A stretch of DNA of 47,496 nt, taken from an uncultured Neglectibacter sp. GTDB lineage: Bacteria; Bacillota; Clostridia; Oscillospirales; Acutalibacteraceae. The stretch spans positions 1-47,496 of the forward strand of contig CANSKS010000018.1 in assembly GCA_947647615.1 (NCBI GenBank), in the 5' to 3' direction. Below the pieces are notes generated by a model. That model had not been told where the DNA came from. It ran no database searches and saw only the letters and a list, made by a program, of their open reading frames with translations. Below, piece by piece: positions 15,847 through 25,260 of this stretch (within the stretch, counting starts at the first letter, position 1; each line of letters begins with the position of its first letter). The position numbers and the translations under genes were made by a program.

Positions 15847-17643
15847 ATGAAAGTATTAAAGCGGGATTTCCTGTTTTTATGGAGTATAGCACCAGGCTTT
15901 TTCATGGGTAATTTCCTTTTTCATATTATCGAAAAAGGATTTAAAGTTTTTATTGGTGTGTTTTTTATTCGAGTAATTATCAATGAGATCTTGACGAATC
16001 AAGGAGTAGATTCCATTTTTTATTTTTTGGTATTTTCTGCGTTGATTTACTTAGTAAAAGATTTCTATTTTTCTTTTTACCATAATTACTTTTTTCCGAA
16101 AAGCAAAAATGTAATTATGAGTAGGATTCGAGCTTTCATTTACGAAAAAGCAGATACGATCCCGTCTTTCTATTTTGAAATTTCGGACTTTTATTCAAAA
16201 TATGAAAAGGCCGTCGAAGCCAAAGAGCACTGTATTATGGATACCATAGATAGCATTTGCGAATTAGTTGCCGCTGTAGCAGCCGGTATCGTTCTAATTG
16301 CGGTATTTTTGCAAATTGATATTATCATGATCGTCTTTGCTGTTTTGCCGGTGGTTGTTACATTAGCTGTGGGTAAGAAAATCAATAGCGATACGTATGC
16401 TTTGGAAATGGATTCTACCGAATGCCGCAGAAAAGAAAAGTATGTCGCAAGAAGTGTTATCTCGAAAAGCTATTCTTTATATTTACATGTCATGCCCTCT
16501 ATGTATTCGGTGCTGATGAATTATTACAAGAAAGCCATTCGAAAAGAAGTTGAGGTAAATAAAAAATACAATAGCAGGATTATGCTGTTTACAGTGATCA
16601 ATATGACCTTTGGTTTTCTCATACCATTCCTGGGTTCTTGCTTCTACCTATCCTATCGAGTTTTTGTTACGGGAGATTTGTTAATCGGGGATTTCACTTC
16701 GTTGTCTATTGCCATCTTGAATTTTAGCCAAATCTTGTTAGGCGTCATTCAATGCTTTCACTCTGTGAATAAGAACCGCCTTTTCCTAAAAGAATTATTT
16801 GAATTTTTACACTTGGACCTTTCTTTTGACACTGCTCGGTCCGGCGTGATGCCCTGCGCTGAAAAAAGTGCTCTCCCTGTGATAGAGATCAAAGACCTTT
16901 CTTTCCGATATCCCAATGGCGAGAAAAATGTGCTTGAACAGGTTTCTATGCAAATAAACCAGGGCGAAAAGATCGCGATTGTAGGCTATAATGGGGCGGG
17001 AAAAACTACGCTTCTAAAAATTATTTTAAAATTGCTTCCCTGTAAGCCAGGCCAAGTGCTTTTTTATGGACAAGATCTATCTACCCTAAATGAATTTGAT
17101 TATCGAAACCTGTGGAAGGTTATGCCGCAAAGCTTGAATCCGTTTTCCATGTCCCTTTCGGAATACATATCTGAAAATGGCTCTTCAGAAAAAGAGATTT
17201 GCCCGGAAGATCGTATGAAACATTTTATAGAGCAGGCAGGCTTAACAGAGGTCGTAGGGGACTGCTTAAGCCGGCAAATTACCAAAGAATTTGATGAAGA
17301 TGGTATTGTCTTCTCTAAAGGTGAGTTTCAGCGTTTGGCATTTGTCCGGCTTTTATATCAAAATGCCTCGCTTATTGTTTTAGATGAGCCCTCCAGCGCC
17401 CAGGACCCGCTCCAGGAGCAGGAAATGTTCACACATATAGCAAATAAGGCGCAAAATGAAACTTTAATATTGATTTCTCATCGCTTATCCTGTGCCGCGT
17501 TGATGGATAAAATCTATTTTATGGAAGAAGGTAAGATTGTTGAGACAGGGAGCCATAGAGAATTGATGGAGTTGAATGGAACGTATGCCGATCTATTTAA
17601 AAAGCAATCCTCCCATTTCCTATGCGAAAATTTAGAAACATGA
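15847..17643 (+). CDS. ABC exporter, fused permease and ATPase (2)
   Basis: A 598-residue half-transporter. Six predicted membrane segments (residues about 15-310) lead to an ATPase with Walker A GYNGAGKTT, Q-loop VMPQSLNPF, Walker B SLIVLDEPSSAQDP and H-loop LISHRLS. The signature is IVFSKGEFQR, a SKGE variant instead of LSGGQ. ATG 15847 is preferred by comparison with the N-terminus of exporter 3; ATG 15835 and TTG 15778 (behind GAGAGG) are alternatives. The sequence pairs well with exporter 3, and the two probably form a heterodimer with one weak and one normal ATP site. Confidence 0.85.
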   Translation: MKVLKRDFLFLWSIAPGFFMGNFLFHIIEKGFKVFIGVFFIRVIINEILTNQGVDSIFYFLVFSALIYLVKDFYFSFYHNYFFPKSKNVIMSRIRAFIYEKADTIPSFYFEISDFYSKYEKAVEAKEHCIMDTIDSICELVAAVAAGIVLIAVFLQIDIIMIVFAVLPVVVTLAVGKKINSDTYALEMDSTECRRKEKYVARSVISKSYSLYLHVMPSMYSVLMNYYKKAIRKEVEVNKKYNSRIMLFTVINMTFGFLIPFLGSCFYLSYRVFVTGDLLIGDFTSLSIAILNFSQILLGVIQCFHSVNKNRLFLKELFEFLHLDLSFDTARSGVMPCAEKSALPVIEIKDLSFRYPNGEKNVLEQVSMQINQGEKIAIVGYNGAGKTTLLKIILKLLPCKPGQVLFYGQDLSTLNEFDYRNLWKVMPQSLNPFSMSLSEYISENGSSEKEICPEDRMKHFIEQAGLTEVVGDCLSRQITKEFDEDGIVFSKGEFQRLAFVRLLYQNASLIVLDEPSSAQDPLQEQEMFTHIANKAQNETLILISHRLSCAALMDKIYFMEEGKIVETGSHRELMELNGTYADLFKKQSSHFLCENLET

Positions 17644-17879
17644 AATTTTCCGCCTATTGCAGCGGCATGAAAGTGTTTTGTATGTGCGCAGCGGCAGCGA
17701 TTTTTACATGTCCTTTTCCTGTGCAGCATTGAAATATTTCGGGAACCGGGAATTGGCGAACCGCTGTTTTTCCCAGGTCAAGTTTCGGATCACGGTATAT
17801 TTGCGGCCGTTTGTCTTTAGGTTACTATAATAACTGGAATCCATTTGTGAGATTTGAAAGGCCAATTTTTGGCTTGTGA
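17640..17879 (+). pseudogene. Frameshifted remnant between exporters 2 and 3
   Basis: An ATG at 17640 overlaps the stop of exporter 2 (ATGA) and gives a 30-codon frame rich in Cys, ending at 17732. From about 17660 another frame reads RHESVLYVRSGSDFYMSF, then KYFGNRELANRCFSQVKF and TVYLRPFVF, and from 17820 the first frame resumes with GYYNNWNPFVRFERPIFGL and a stop. The pieces look like one small protein of about 80 residues broken by two compensating frameshifts. I do not recognise the family. It could also be a short peptide gene plus chance reading frames, or hold sequencing errors. Confidence 0.4.
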
Positions 17880-17895
17880 TACGAGGGGTTATTCT

Positions 17896-19680
17896 ATGAT
17901 AAAGAAGATTTCACGGAACTATTTCTATGCTTTCAAAATAATGATGCAGAGCGTTCCTGCTTTTACGATTACCAACCTTGTGTTTTGTGTGCTTCGTTCA
18001 GCGTTGGATTCTTTCACGATGGTATATACTTTTCGAGTTATTATATCAGCATTTGAGCAAAAGCGGCCTTATTCCAGTGCTATCGCGTTTTTAATCACGC
18101 TGTTTCTGGTGAATTTACTGGCAAACTTCGGCGATGCCTTTTTTGCAAAAAAGTATAGACCGGTACAAATGAAACGCCTTCAGAGCAGCGTAGAAGGTGA
18201 GCTCTTTGCAATATGCCGGACAGCGGAATTAAAGAAGTTCGATGTTCCGGAATTTTATCAAGATGTAAATTGGGCTTTGATGCACGGAGTCGAGTATATT
18301 GAGAAAACATACGAGAACTGCGAAAATTTTTGTCGTGCTCTTGCCTCCATGTGCTCGCTTTTTTTAATCATATTTTTCATAGACTATTTTGCTTTGTTCC
18401 TTGTTTTGTTGACTGTGGTGATAAGTGTTTGTATGCTTATCAAAGTGAACGCTGTTTCTTACGACCAGGATATGAAGCTCATTCGCAGTGAGCATCGAAT
18501 AGAATATATAGACAAACTCTTTTTTGAAAAGAAATTCCATAACGAGATCCGGGTCTACGGGTTTGGCAAGTTTTTTAGAAATCAATTTACTTCTGAATCT
18601 CAAAAAGCATTAGAAGTGGTGGAACATTATGGGAAAAGGAAATGCGTTTTAGAATTTGTACGAAGCTTCTTTTTCGATTCTTTTCCCATCTATATTCTTT
18701 ATACCGCATATCTTATTTGGCAAGTGTGCGTTTCCCATGTGTTTTCCCTTGCGGATTTTGCTTCCCTTTTCACTTCCATTGACGTGTTAAAAAATAACCT
18801 GATCTGGTTTTCGGCTTTGATCTCGGAATCTGAAAAGAATTCCTTATACATTGAGAAATTAAAGAATATTATGCTGGCTCCTGAGAAAGGAGACAGGCAA
18901 GAGGCTGCATGGAATATCCTTGGCTTTGAAAAGGTTGCTTTTCATAAAGTGGCATTTTCCTATACGGGATCGGATCCGGTTTTAGAAGAGGTTAGTTTTT
19001 CCATCTCAAAGGGGGAAAAGATCGCGATTGTAGGCGGCAACGGGGAAGGGAAAACCACCATATTAAAACTTCTGTTGGGACTTTATAAACCTGATCAAGG
19101 AAAAATATTTTGTAACGGAAGGGAAATATCCTCATTTTTATGCGATAATCACTTTTTTAATGTTTCTTGTGTTTTCCAAGACAGCCATTTGCTCCCTGTA
19201 TCAATCGCGGAAAATATATCGCTGTCGAGTACATATGATGAACGAAAAGTATTAGATGCTTTATCGCAATGTGGGCTCAAATCATATGTTGACAGTTTAG
19301 AAAATGGCATTCACACCATGATCACAGACGAATACACAGAGGAAAACGGTGTTGGCGTATCCGGGGGACAGGCTCAAAAGATAGCTCTTGCCAGAGCTTT
19401 GTACCAAGAGGCAGATTTGATCATTTTAGATGAGCCTTCCAGCGCGATGGACCCGATGAGCGAATATGAATTTAATTTGCTTCTAAGGAACCTCCCAAAA
19501 ACCTTGATCATCATATCGCATAGACTATCGGCAACCGGGTTTGTGGATAAGATATTGCTGCTGCAAAGCGGTAAAATCTTAGAAGAAGGGAATCACGCGG
19601 AGCTGATGGCTGCAAAAGGAAAGTACTACGATATGTATCATGCCCAAGCGTTGCGGTACAAGGATCTAAGTGAGACTTAA
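17896..19680 (+). CDS. ABC exporter, fused permease and ATPase (3)
   Basis: A 594-residue half-transporter, clearly related to exporter 2. Six membrane segments are followed by an ATPase with Walker A GGNGEGKTT, Q-loop VFQDSHLLPV, a canonical-type signature GVSGGQAQK, Walker B DLIILDEPSSAMDP and H-loop IISHRLS. I chose ATG 17896, with GAGGGG 7 nt upstream, over GTG/ATG codons further up. With its complete signature motif it would supply the active ATP site in a heterodimer with exporter 2. The gene ends the island; the next genes read on the other strand and have normal base use. Confidence 0.87.
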   Translation: MIKKISRNYFYAFKIMMQSVPAFTITNLVFCVLRSALDSFTMVYTFRVIISAFEQKRPYSSAIAFLITLFLVNLLANFGDAFFAKKYRPVQMKRLQSSVEGELFAICRTAELKKFDVPEFYQDVNWALMHGVEYIEKTYENCENFCRALASMCSLFLIIFFIDYFALFLVLLTVVISVCMLIKVNAVSYDQDMKLIRSEHRIEYIDKLFFEKKFHNEIRVYGFGKFFRNQFTSESQKALEVVEHYGKRKCVLEFVRSFFFDSFPIYILYTAYLIWQVCVSHVFSLADFASLFTSIDVLKNNLIWFSALISESEKNSLYIEKLKNIMLAPEKGDRQEAAWNILGFEKVAFHKVAFSYTGSDPVLEEVSFSISKGEKIAIVGGNGEGKTTILKLLLGLYKPDQGKIFCNGREISSFLCDNHFFNVSCVFQDSHLLPVSIAENISLSSTYDERKVLDALSQCGLKSYVDSLENGIHTMITDEYTEENGVGVSGGQAQKIALARALYQEADLIILDEPSSAMDPMSEYEFNLLLRNLPKTLIIISHRLSATGFVDKILLLQSGKILEEGNHAELMAAKGKYYDMYHAQALRYKDLSET

Positions 19681-19761
19681 ACATAATTCCGTTTTTGGTG
19701 GCGGGGATTCTATTCAGCCGGAGTTCGGACTATTTGCGAAAAACTCTATTGAGCTCTGTCG

Positions 19762-19801
19762 GCAAGAGAAAACCGTGTCGAAGATTTTTCTCCGGCACGG
19801 T
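19762..19801 (-). terminator. Probable terminator of the acn-icd operon
   Basis: On the minus strand ACCGTGCCGG (plus 19792-19801) pairs with CGACACGGT (plus 19772-19780) and runs into TTTTCTCTTG. It lies about 160 nt after the icd stop. The rest of the gap 19681-19963 shows no gene that I can support. Confidence 0.5.
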
Positions 19802-19963
19802 CTTTGTATATTACAATGCAGTATAAAGATTCATGATCTCAACGGTGAATAGCCAGTTTGCAAATCGCTGGTTTGCTCTTTTCCGCAGTGAAAAAGCTTT
19901 GAACCCGAAAATCAATGCAGAAAAGGGTCCCATGTAAGAATAGGAGAGGCGGCATTATGGGGT

Positions 19964-21181
19964 TTACAGGAATTTTTCCAACTGTTCTTTTACAGCGAGC
20001 AGGAATTCTTCTGAATTTACCTTTTGAATGTTGGGCAGGGTAGACATAGAGGCAAGGTCTCCTGTCATGATACCGTTTTCAATGGTATCGATAGCGGCCC
20101 TTTCCAATTTGTCGGCAAAGGAGACCAACTCCCCTAAACCGTCCAATTCGCCCCGCTTGCGCAAGGCACCGGTCCAGGCAAACAGCGTAGCCATGGAATT
20201 GGTGGAAGTTTTTTCGCCCTTTAAGTGCTTGTAATAGTGGCGCTGCACTGTACCATGAGCGGCCTCATATTCATAAGTGCCATCTGGCGATACCAGAACC
20301 GATGTCATCATGGCCAGGCTGCCAAAAGCGGTGGCCACCATATCACTCATCACATCGCCGTCATAATTTTTGCAAGCCCAAATATAACCGCCTTCACTGC
20401 GGATAACACGAGCTACAGCGTCGTCGATCAAGGTGTAGAAATAGGTGATACCATTTTTCTCAAATTTCTCTTGATATTCGGCATCGTAAATTTCCTGGAA
20501 AATATCCTTGAAGCGGTGGTCGTACTTTTTGGAAATGGTGTCTTTTGTAGCAAACCAAAGGTCTTGCTTGGAATCTAGAGCAAAATTAAAGCAGGATCTG
20601 GCGAAGCTTTCTATGCTTTTATCCAAATTATGCAGCCCCTGGATAACTCCCGGTGTTTTGAATTCATGGATGGGATATTTTGTTTCTGAGCCGTCGGCTT
20701 CTGTTACCAGAAGTTCCGCTTTCGCCCCGGCGGGAACGGTGGCCTCCACATTTTTATAGACGTCGCCATAAGCATGCCGGGCAATGGTGATAGGTTTTTT
20801 CCAAGTGGGAATAAAGGGTACGATCCCCTTTACCACAATGGGAGTACGGAACACAGTGCCATCTAAAATGGCCCGTATGGTACCGTTGGGAGATTTCCAC
20901 ATCTCTTTCAAATGATACTCCTCTACACGGGCTGCATTAGGGGTGATAGTGGCACATTTTACTGCCACGCCGTACTTTTTGGTGGCCATGGCAGAATCTA
21001 TGGTTACCTGGTCGCCGGTCTTATCGCGATTTTCCAAACCGAGATCGTAGTATTCCGTTTTAAGATCCACATAGGGGAAAATTAGGATGTCTTTGATCAT
21101 TTTCCAAAGGATGCGGGTCATCTCGTCGCCATCCATCTCTACCAAAGGTGTCTTCATAGCTATTTTCTTTAACTCGGACAT
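19964..21181 (-). CDS. icd: NADP-dependent isocitrate dehydrogenase
   Basis: Oxidative decarboxylation of isocitrate to 2-oxoglutarate with NADP+. The 405-residue protein is of the eukaryote-like homodimeric subfamily (start [16 protein letters not shown]; later [18 protein letters not shown] with the metal-binding aspartates, and [11 protein letters not shown]). Full length. ATG at plus 21179-21181 is preferred because AAGGAG lies 8 nt before it; GTG 21190 would overlap that site. The gene starts just after the aconitase stop, so acn and icd form one operon that leads from citrate to 2-oxoglutarate for glutamate synthesis. Confidence 0.94.
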   Translation of the reverse strand: MSELKKIAMKTPLVEMDGDEMTRILWKMIKDILIFPYVDLKTEYYDLGLENRDKTGDQVTIDSAMATKKYGVAVKCATITPNAARVEEYHLKEMWKSPNGTIRAILDGTVFRTPIVVKGIVPFIPTWKKPITIARHAYGDVYKNVEATVPAGAKAELLVTEADGSETKYPIHEFKTPGVIQGLHNLDKSIESFARSCFNFALDSKQDLWFATKDTISKKYDHRFKDIFQEIYDAEYQEKFEKNGITYFYTLIDDAVARVIRSEGGYIWACKNYDGDVMSDMVATAFGSLAMMTSVLVSPDGTYEYEAAHGTVQRHYYKHLKGEKTSTNSMATLFAWTGALRKRGELDGLGELVSFADKLERAAIDTIENGIMTGDLASMSTLPNIQKVNSEEFLLAVKEQLEKFL

Positions 21182-21193
21182 AGGGCACACTCC

Positions 21194-23128
21194 TTATTTT
21201 GCAGTATTTTTTGTGTAGTTTAGAAGCCCGCCAGCCAATACCATGGCCCGTTGGCGGTCTGTGAGAACTGCCGTTAAATGCAGGGTAGTTCCTTTGGTGA
21301 GGTTTTCCATTGTGACATCGGTTCCCGCCGTCAGTTCTTCGCGGATGCGGGGCAGGGAAAGCTCGTCCATCTGATCGATGCCGTCGTAATCGCTTTCTAC
21401 TTTAAACTGCAGGGGGAGCAGACCCGCGTTGGCAAGGTTCGCGCAGTGAATGCGGGCGTAAGATTTTGCCACCACTGCTCGGATTCCCAAATACAGGGGA
21501 ACCAAGGCCGCATGTTCCCGGGAGGACCCTTGGCCGTAGTTAGAGCCGCCTATGACAATACCGCCGTCTTCCGCCTTGCAACGCTCCGGAAATTCTTTGT
21601 CGCAAACGCCAAAGCAGAAATTAGAAAGGTAAGGAATGTTGGACCGGTAGGGGAGAATCTTGGAGCCTGCCGGCATAATGTGGTCGGTGGTGATATTGTC
21701 GCCTACTTTTAAAATTGCCTTTTTTTGAATACGTTCCGGTAAAGCTTCCGATACCGGGAAGGGTTTGATGTTAGGGCCGCGCTTGATCTCTACCGTTTCC
21801 ATCAGCTCTTCCGGTACCGGCGGTAGAATGAGGTTATCGTTGATCAGGAATTTTTCGGGCAGGGTGATCTCGGTTTGTGCTCCCAAAGTCCGCGGGTCGG
21901 TAAGGCAACCATTGATGGCGGAAACAGCCGCTGTTTCCGGGCTTACCAAATAAACCTGGGCGTCTGCCGTTCCGCTGCGGCCTTCGAAATTCCGGTTAAA
22001 GGTACGCAGGGAAATGCCGCCCGAATTGGGCGACTGCCCCATACCGATACAGGGGCCGCAGGCACACTCCAGTATGCGGGCGCCTGCCGCAATGATATCG
22101 GCCAGAGCGCCGTTGGAGGCCAGCATTTGATAAACCTGCTTGGAGCCACAGCCGATAGTCAGGCTGACATCGGGATGTATTGTATGGCCCTTCAATATGG
22201 AGGCAACCCGCATCATATCCAAATAGGAAGAGTTGGTGCAGGAGCCAATACAGCATTGGTCAATTTTGATTTTTCCAATTTCCTCCACGGTTTTTACTGC
22301 ATCCGGGCTGTGTGGGCAGGCCGCCATGGGAACAAGAGCGCTCAAATCCAACTGAATAATCTCGTCATAAACGGCATCGGGGTCGGAAGACAGTTCAACC
22401 CAGCAATCACCCCGGCCCTGGGCTTCCAAAAAGGCCTTGGTGATCTCATCGGAAGGAAAAATGGAAGTGGTGGCGCCCAGTTCAGTGCCCATATTGGTAA
22501 TAGTGGCTCTTTCCGGTACGCTTAAGGTTCTAATGCCATCACCGCCGTATTCGATAATCTTTCCCACGCCGCCCTTTACACTCATCTTTTGCAATACCGC
22601 CAAAATGACGTCTTTTGCGGAGACCCAGGGGGAAAGTTTGCCGGTGAGCTCGATTTTCGTCATTTTTGGCATATTGATATGGTATTCGCCCCCTCCCATG
22701 GCAACGGCGACGTCCAGGCCGCCAGCGCCGAAGGCCAACATGCCAATCCCGCCGCCGGTGGGCGTGTGGCTGTCGGAACCGATCAGGGTTTTTCCAGGAA
22801 TGCCAAAGCGCTCTAAGTGAAGTTGATGGCAAATTCCGTTTCCGGGCCGGGAAAAGTAAATGCCGTGTTTTTGAGCAATCGATTGAATGAACTGGTGGTC
22901 ATCGGCATTTTCGAAGCCGGACTGCAGGGTGTTGTGGTCAATATAGGCCACGCTGCGTTCTGTCTTTACCCGGGGCACGCCCATGGCCTCAAACTCCAAA
23001 TACGCCATGGTTCCGGTGGCGTCCTGAGTCAAGGTCTGGTCGATGCGAAGCCCTATGTCGGCGCCCACGGTCATTTCACCGCTGACCAAATGCTGACGGA
23101 TGATTTTTTGCGCGATCGTATTGCCCAT
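21194..23128 (-). CDS. acn: Aconitate hydratase
   Basis: A 644-residue cytoplasmic iron-sulfur enzyme that converts citrate to isocitrate. The three cluster cysteines are visible in IGSCTNSS and ACGPCIGMGQ. Other family marks are GSDSHTPTGGGIGMLAFGAGG near residue 120, DNITTDHIMPAG at the start of the swivel domain and GGSNYGQGSSREHAA with its substrate-binding arginine. It is the short clostridial/archaeal-type aconitase, not the 900-residue AcnA. GGGAGA lies about 7 nt before the ATG. The promoter at 23176-23204 carries a perfect 12-nt palindrome. Confidence 0.95.
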   Translation of the reverse strand: MGNTIAQKIIRQHLVSGEMTVGADIGLRIDQTLTQDATGTMAYLEFEAMGVPRVKTERSVAYIDHNTLQSGFENADDHQFIQSIAQKHGIYFSRPGNGICHQLHLERFGIPGKTLIGSDSHTPTGGGIGMLAFGAGGLDVAVAMGGGEYHINMPKMTKIELTGKLSPWVSAKDVILAVLQKMSVKGGVGKIIEYGGDGIRTLSVPERATITNMGTELGATTSIFPSDEITKAFLEAQGRGDCWVELSSDPDAVYDEIIQLDLSALVPMAACPHSPDAVKTVEEIGKIKIDQCCIGSCTNSSYLDMMRVASILKGHTIHPDVSLTIGCGSKQVYQMLASNGALADIIAAGARILECACGPCIGMGQSPNSGGISLRTFNRNFEGRSGTADAQVYLVSPETAAVSAINGCLTDPRTLGAQTEITLPEKFLINDNLILPPVPEELMETVEIKRGPNIKPFPVSEALPERIQKKAILKVGDNITTDHIMPAGSKILPYRSNIPYLSNFCFGVCDKEFPERCKAEDGGIVIGGSNYGQGSSREHAALVPLYLGIRAVVAKSYARIHCANLANAGLLPLQFKVESDYDGIDQMDELSLPRIREELTAGTDVTMENLTKGTTLHLTAVLTDRQRAMVLAGGLLNYTKNTAK

Positions 23129-23175
23129 TTTGATCTCTCCCTGTTGGCTGAAAATTTTAAAAATTATGATATATC

Positions 23176-23204
23176 ATTATCATCGAATTGCCTGCTGTTG
23201 TCAA
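23176..23204 (-). promoter_or_regulatory. Sigma-A promoter for acn-icd with an overlapping palindrome
   Basis: On the minus strand TTGACA (plus 23199-23204), 17 nt, GATAAT (plus 23176-23181). A perfect palindrome, ATGATATATCAT (23166-23177), overlaps the edge of the -10 box, which suggests an operator. Its regulator is unknown. Confidence 0.72.
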
Positions 23205-23233
23205 TGGCGAAAGAAGCATTTTTCCCGAAGCTT

Positions 23234-24172
23234 TTATAAAAAGGAGAACTCCCGCAAGAGGAAGATCAGAAGGAATATGGTAAATATGGAAAGAATGGAG
23301 CTAAAGGCCACAAGCTGGGCCGCCAGTTTATCGTCTCCGCCCATTTGCTGGGCCATAGTGAAGGATGATACTGCGATGGGAGAGCCAAAAACCGTCAGCA
23401 GCACAGCCAGAGCCGGACCCCGGAACCCAAATAAAATAGCTGCTCCAAGGAATAGGATCGGGAACACGATAAGCTTTGCCCCCAGGGTGATGCACAGGTC
23501 CTTCACATAGCGGCCAACATCGCCGAAGCTGAAGGAAGCGCCTAAAATGACAAAGGCCAAAGGCGTAGAGATACCGGCCAAATCGGAAACGGTTTTGTAG
23601 ATGACATTGGGAAGCCTAATATGAAACAGCACAAACAAAGCACCTACCACGGAGGCGATGATCAAAGGGTTTGTGAGAATGCCCTTTAGCATTTTCCAAA
23701 GACTGGGTTGCTTTCCATTAAACATTTCCAAAGAGAGGACCGCCAGTACATTGTAAAGAGGAATGATCACCGCAATGAGCACTGCGGCCAGGCTGGATGC
23801 GGCATCTCCAAATAACGCTGTGCTGACCGGTATGCCAAACAGTACAAAATTGCTCCGAAACATGCCCTGCAGCATAACTCCGCGGCGGGAATTTTCCTTT
23901 TCGGAGCCTATAGCAACGCAAATGGAAAGGATAAACTGCACACAAACGCCTATCACGGCAAAAAGCAAGAGGTCGGAACGGAAGCTTTCCGAAAGGTCGG
24001 TGTTATAGATGTTAATAAATACCAGCAAGGCCAAAAATATCTTAAAAATGACCTTGTTTGTCTGCCGAACCGAGGTTTCGTTCATCATCCCCGTTAGCTT
24101 GATTACATATCCTACCGCCATCAAAAGAAAAAGCGGCGCTACAATTTCTAAAGCAACCCAGAAGCTTTCCAC
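23234..24172 (-). CDS. AEC family transporter
   Basis: A 312-residue integral membrane protein of the auxin efflux carrier (AEC) family, with about ten membrane segments in two five-helix halves. Signatures are the N-terminal IVAPLFLLMAVGYVIKLTG and the C-terminal TVFGSPIAVSSFTMAQQMGG. Bacterial members often move malate, malonate or other organic acids. The GTG at plus 24170-24172 is chosen because the promoter -10 box (24204-24209) overlaps the upstream ATG, and GCAGG lies 8 nt before the GTG. It is not in one operon with acn-icd (it has its own promoter), but a link to organic acids would be consistent with the neighbourhood. Confidence 0.86.
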   Translation of the reverse strand: MESFWVALEIVAPLFLLMAVGYVIKLTGMMNETSVRQTNKVIFKIFLALLVFINIYNTDLSESFRSDLLLFAVIGVCVQFILSICVAIGSEKENSRRGVMLQGMFRSNFVLFGIPVSTALFGDAASSLAAVLIAVIIPLYNVLAVLSLEMFNGKQPSLWKMLKGILTNPLIIASVVGALFVLFHIRLPNVIYKTVSDLAGISTPLAFVILGASFSFGDVGRYVKDLCITLGAKLIVFPILFLGAAILFGFRGPALAVLLTVFGSPIAVSSFTMAQQMGGDDKLAAQLVAFSSILSIFTIFLLIFLLREFSFL

Positions 24173-24203
24173 ACAAAACACCTGCCCCGGAAAATCTTTT
24201 TTC

Positions 24204-24232
24204 ATTATACCATGAATTGATGGGCGAGGCAA
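24204..24232 (-). promoter_or_regulatory. Sigma-A promoter for the AEC transporter
   Basis: On the minus strand TTGCCT (plus 24227-24232), 17 nt, TATAAT (plus 24204-24209). It decides the start of the gene, because the longer reading frame would begin within or before the promoter. Confidence 0.75.
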
Positions 24233-24271
24233 ATGAAATCCAATTTTTTAAAGGGAAATAGGCCTGTCTGC

Positions 24272-24300
24272 TTGCTCCAAAGGGTTAAAAATGCTATAAT
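24272..24300 (+). promoter_or_regulatory. Sigma-A promoter for the tepA-ftsK group
   Basis: TTGCTC (24272-24277), 17 nt, TATAAT (24295-24300), about 115 nt before the ATG. Confidence 0.72.
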
Positions 24301-24416
24301 TACTTATAGAACCTATGAAAGCCCGCAATTTCCAACTTCTTTTTTCTCTTTCAAATTCTTTTGTATGAAATGAGCTGTGATCGGCAAAATATTGGTACAA
24401 AGGAGTTGAGAAAGCC

Positions 24417-25190
24417 ATGAAAAAAGGAATTGTCATAAAAAATCATGAGAAGGGCTACAAGAATGAGGGTTCAGGCCAGGAAGAGGAAACCGAGCCCACT
24501 TCGGAACAACAGAAGCAGATCATAGACAGCGGCTCGGTAACTACTCACAATAATGGTCACACTATTCATTGCCTAACAGTGATCGGTCAGATCGAAGGGC
24601 ACTATATTCTTCCTTCCCAAAACAAGACTACAAAATATGAGCATGTGATCCCGCAGATCGTTGCGGTAGAGGAAGACCCACAAATAGATGGCCTTTTGAT
24701 GCTGCTGAATACAGTGGGAGGCGACGTGGAGGCCGGGTTGGCCTTGGCTGAGCTGGTAGCAGGCATGAAGAAGCCCACGGTTTCTCTGGTGCTGGGAGGC
24801 GGCCATTCCATCGGGGTGCCGCTGGCGGTGGCGGCAAAGCGTTCTTTTATCGCGGAATCAGCTTCTATGACGATTCATCCGGTACGCATGAACGGTCTGG
24901 TGCTGGGGATTCCCCAGACCTTGGAATATTTCCAGCGGATGCAGGACCGCATCACCAATTTTGTCACGGCCAATTCCAAAATAACCAAAGAGCGGTTTAT
25001 GAGCCTTGCCATGAACACTCAGGAGTTAGTTATGGATGTGGGAACCGTATTGGATGGCCCTGACGCGGTGGAGGAAGGCTTGATCGATTCTTTGGGCTCT
25101 TTGTCCGACGCTATGGATTACTTGATTAAAATGATCGAAAAAGAAAAGAAAAAGGCAAAACCGGCTCAGAACAAAAGAAAAGGCAAATAA
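24417..25190 (+). CDS. ClpP-like serine protease, TepA (translocation-enhancing) type
   Basis: A 257-residue protein of the ClpP/crotonase fold. After a charged N-terminus the protease core shows [18 protein letters not shown], the serine elbow [14 protein letters not shown] and [13 protein letters not shown] with the likely catalytic histidine. B. subtilis TepA (YmfB) has this layout and lies beside an FtsK/SpoIIIE gene, as here. It may degrade signal peptides or small proteins at the membrane; no Clp ATPase partner is known for it. The C-terminus is lysine-rich. AAAGGAG lies before the ATG. Confidence 0.86.
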   Translation: MKKGIVIKNHEKGYKNEGSGQEEETEPTSEQQKQIIDSGSVTTHNNGHTIHCLTVIGQIEGHYILPSQNKTTKYEHVIPQIVAVEEDPQIDGLLMLLNTVGGDVEAGLALAELVAGMKKPTVSLVLGGGHSIGVPLAVAAKRSFIAESASMTIHPVRMNGLVLGIPQTLEYFQRMQDRITNFVTANSKITKERFMSLAMNTQELVMDVGTVLDGPDAVEEGLIDSLGSLSDAMDYLIKMIEKEKKKAKPAQNKRKGK

Positions 25191-25260
25191 CACTTTTCCG
25201 GCGTTCCCGCCGTTACATAAAATATTGAGATTTGTCTTTGAAAAAGCGGAGGGAAAACTT

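Noticed and set aside
19670-19852. A 60-codon frame at the end of exporter 3
   Set aside because: It starts within the exporter gene, has no ribosome binding site and runs through the terminator hairpin at 19772-19801.
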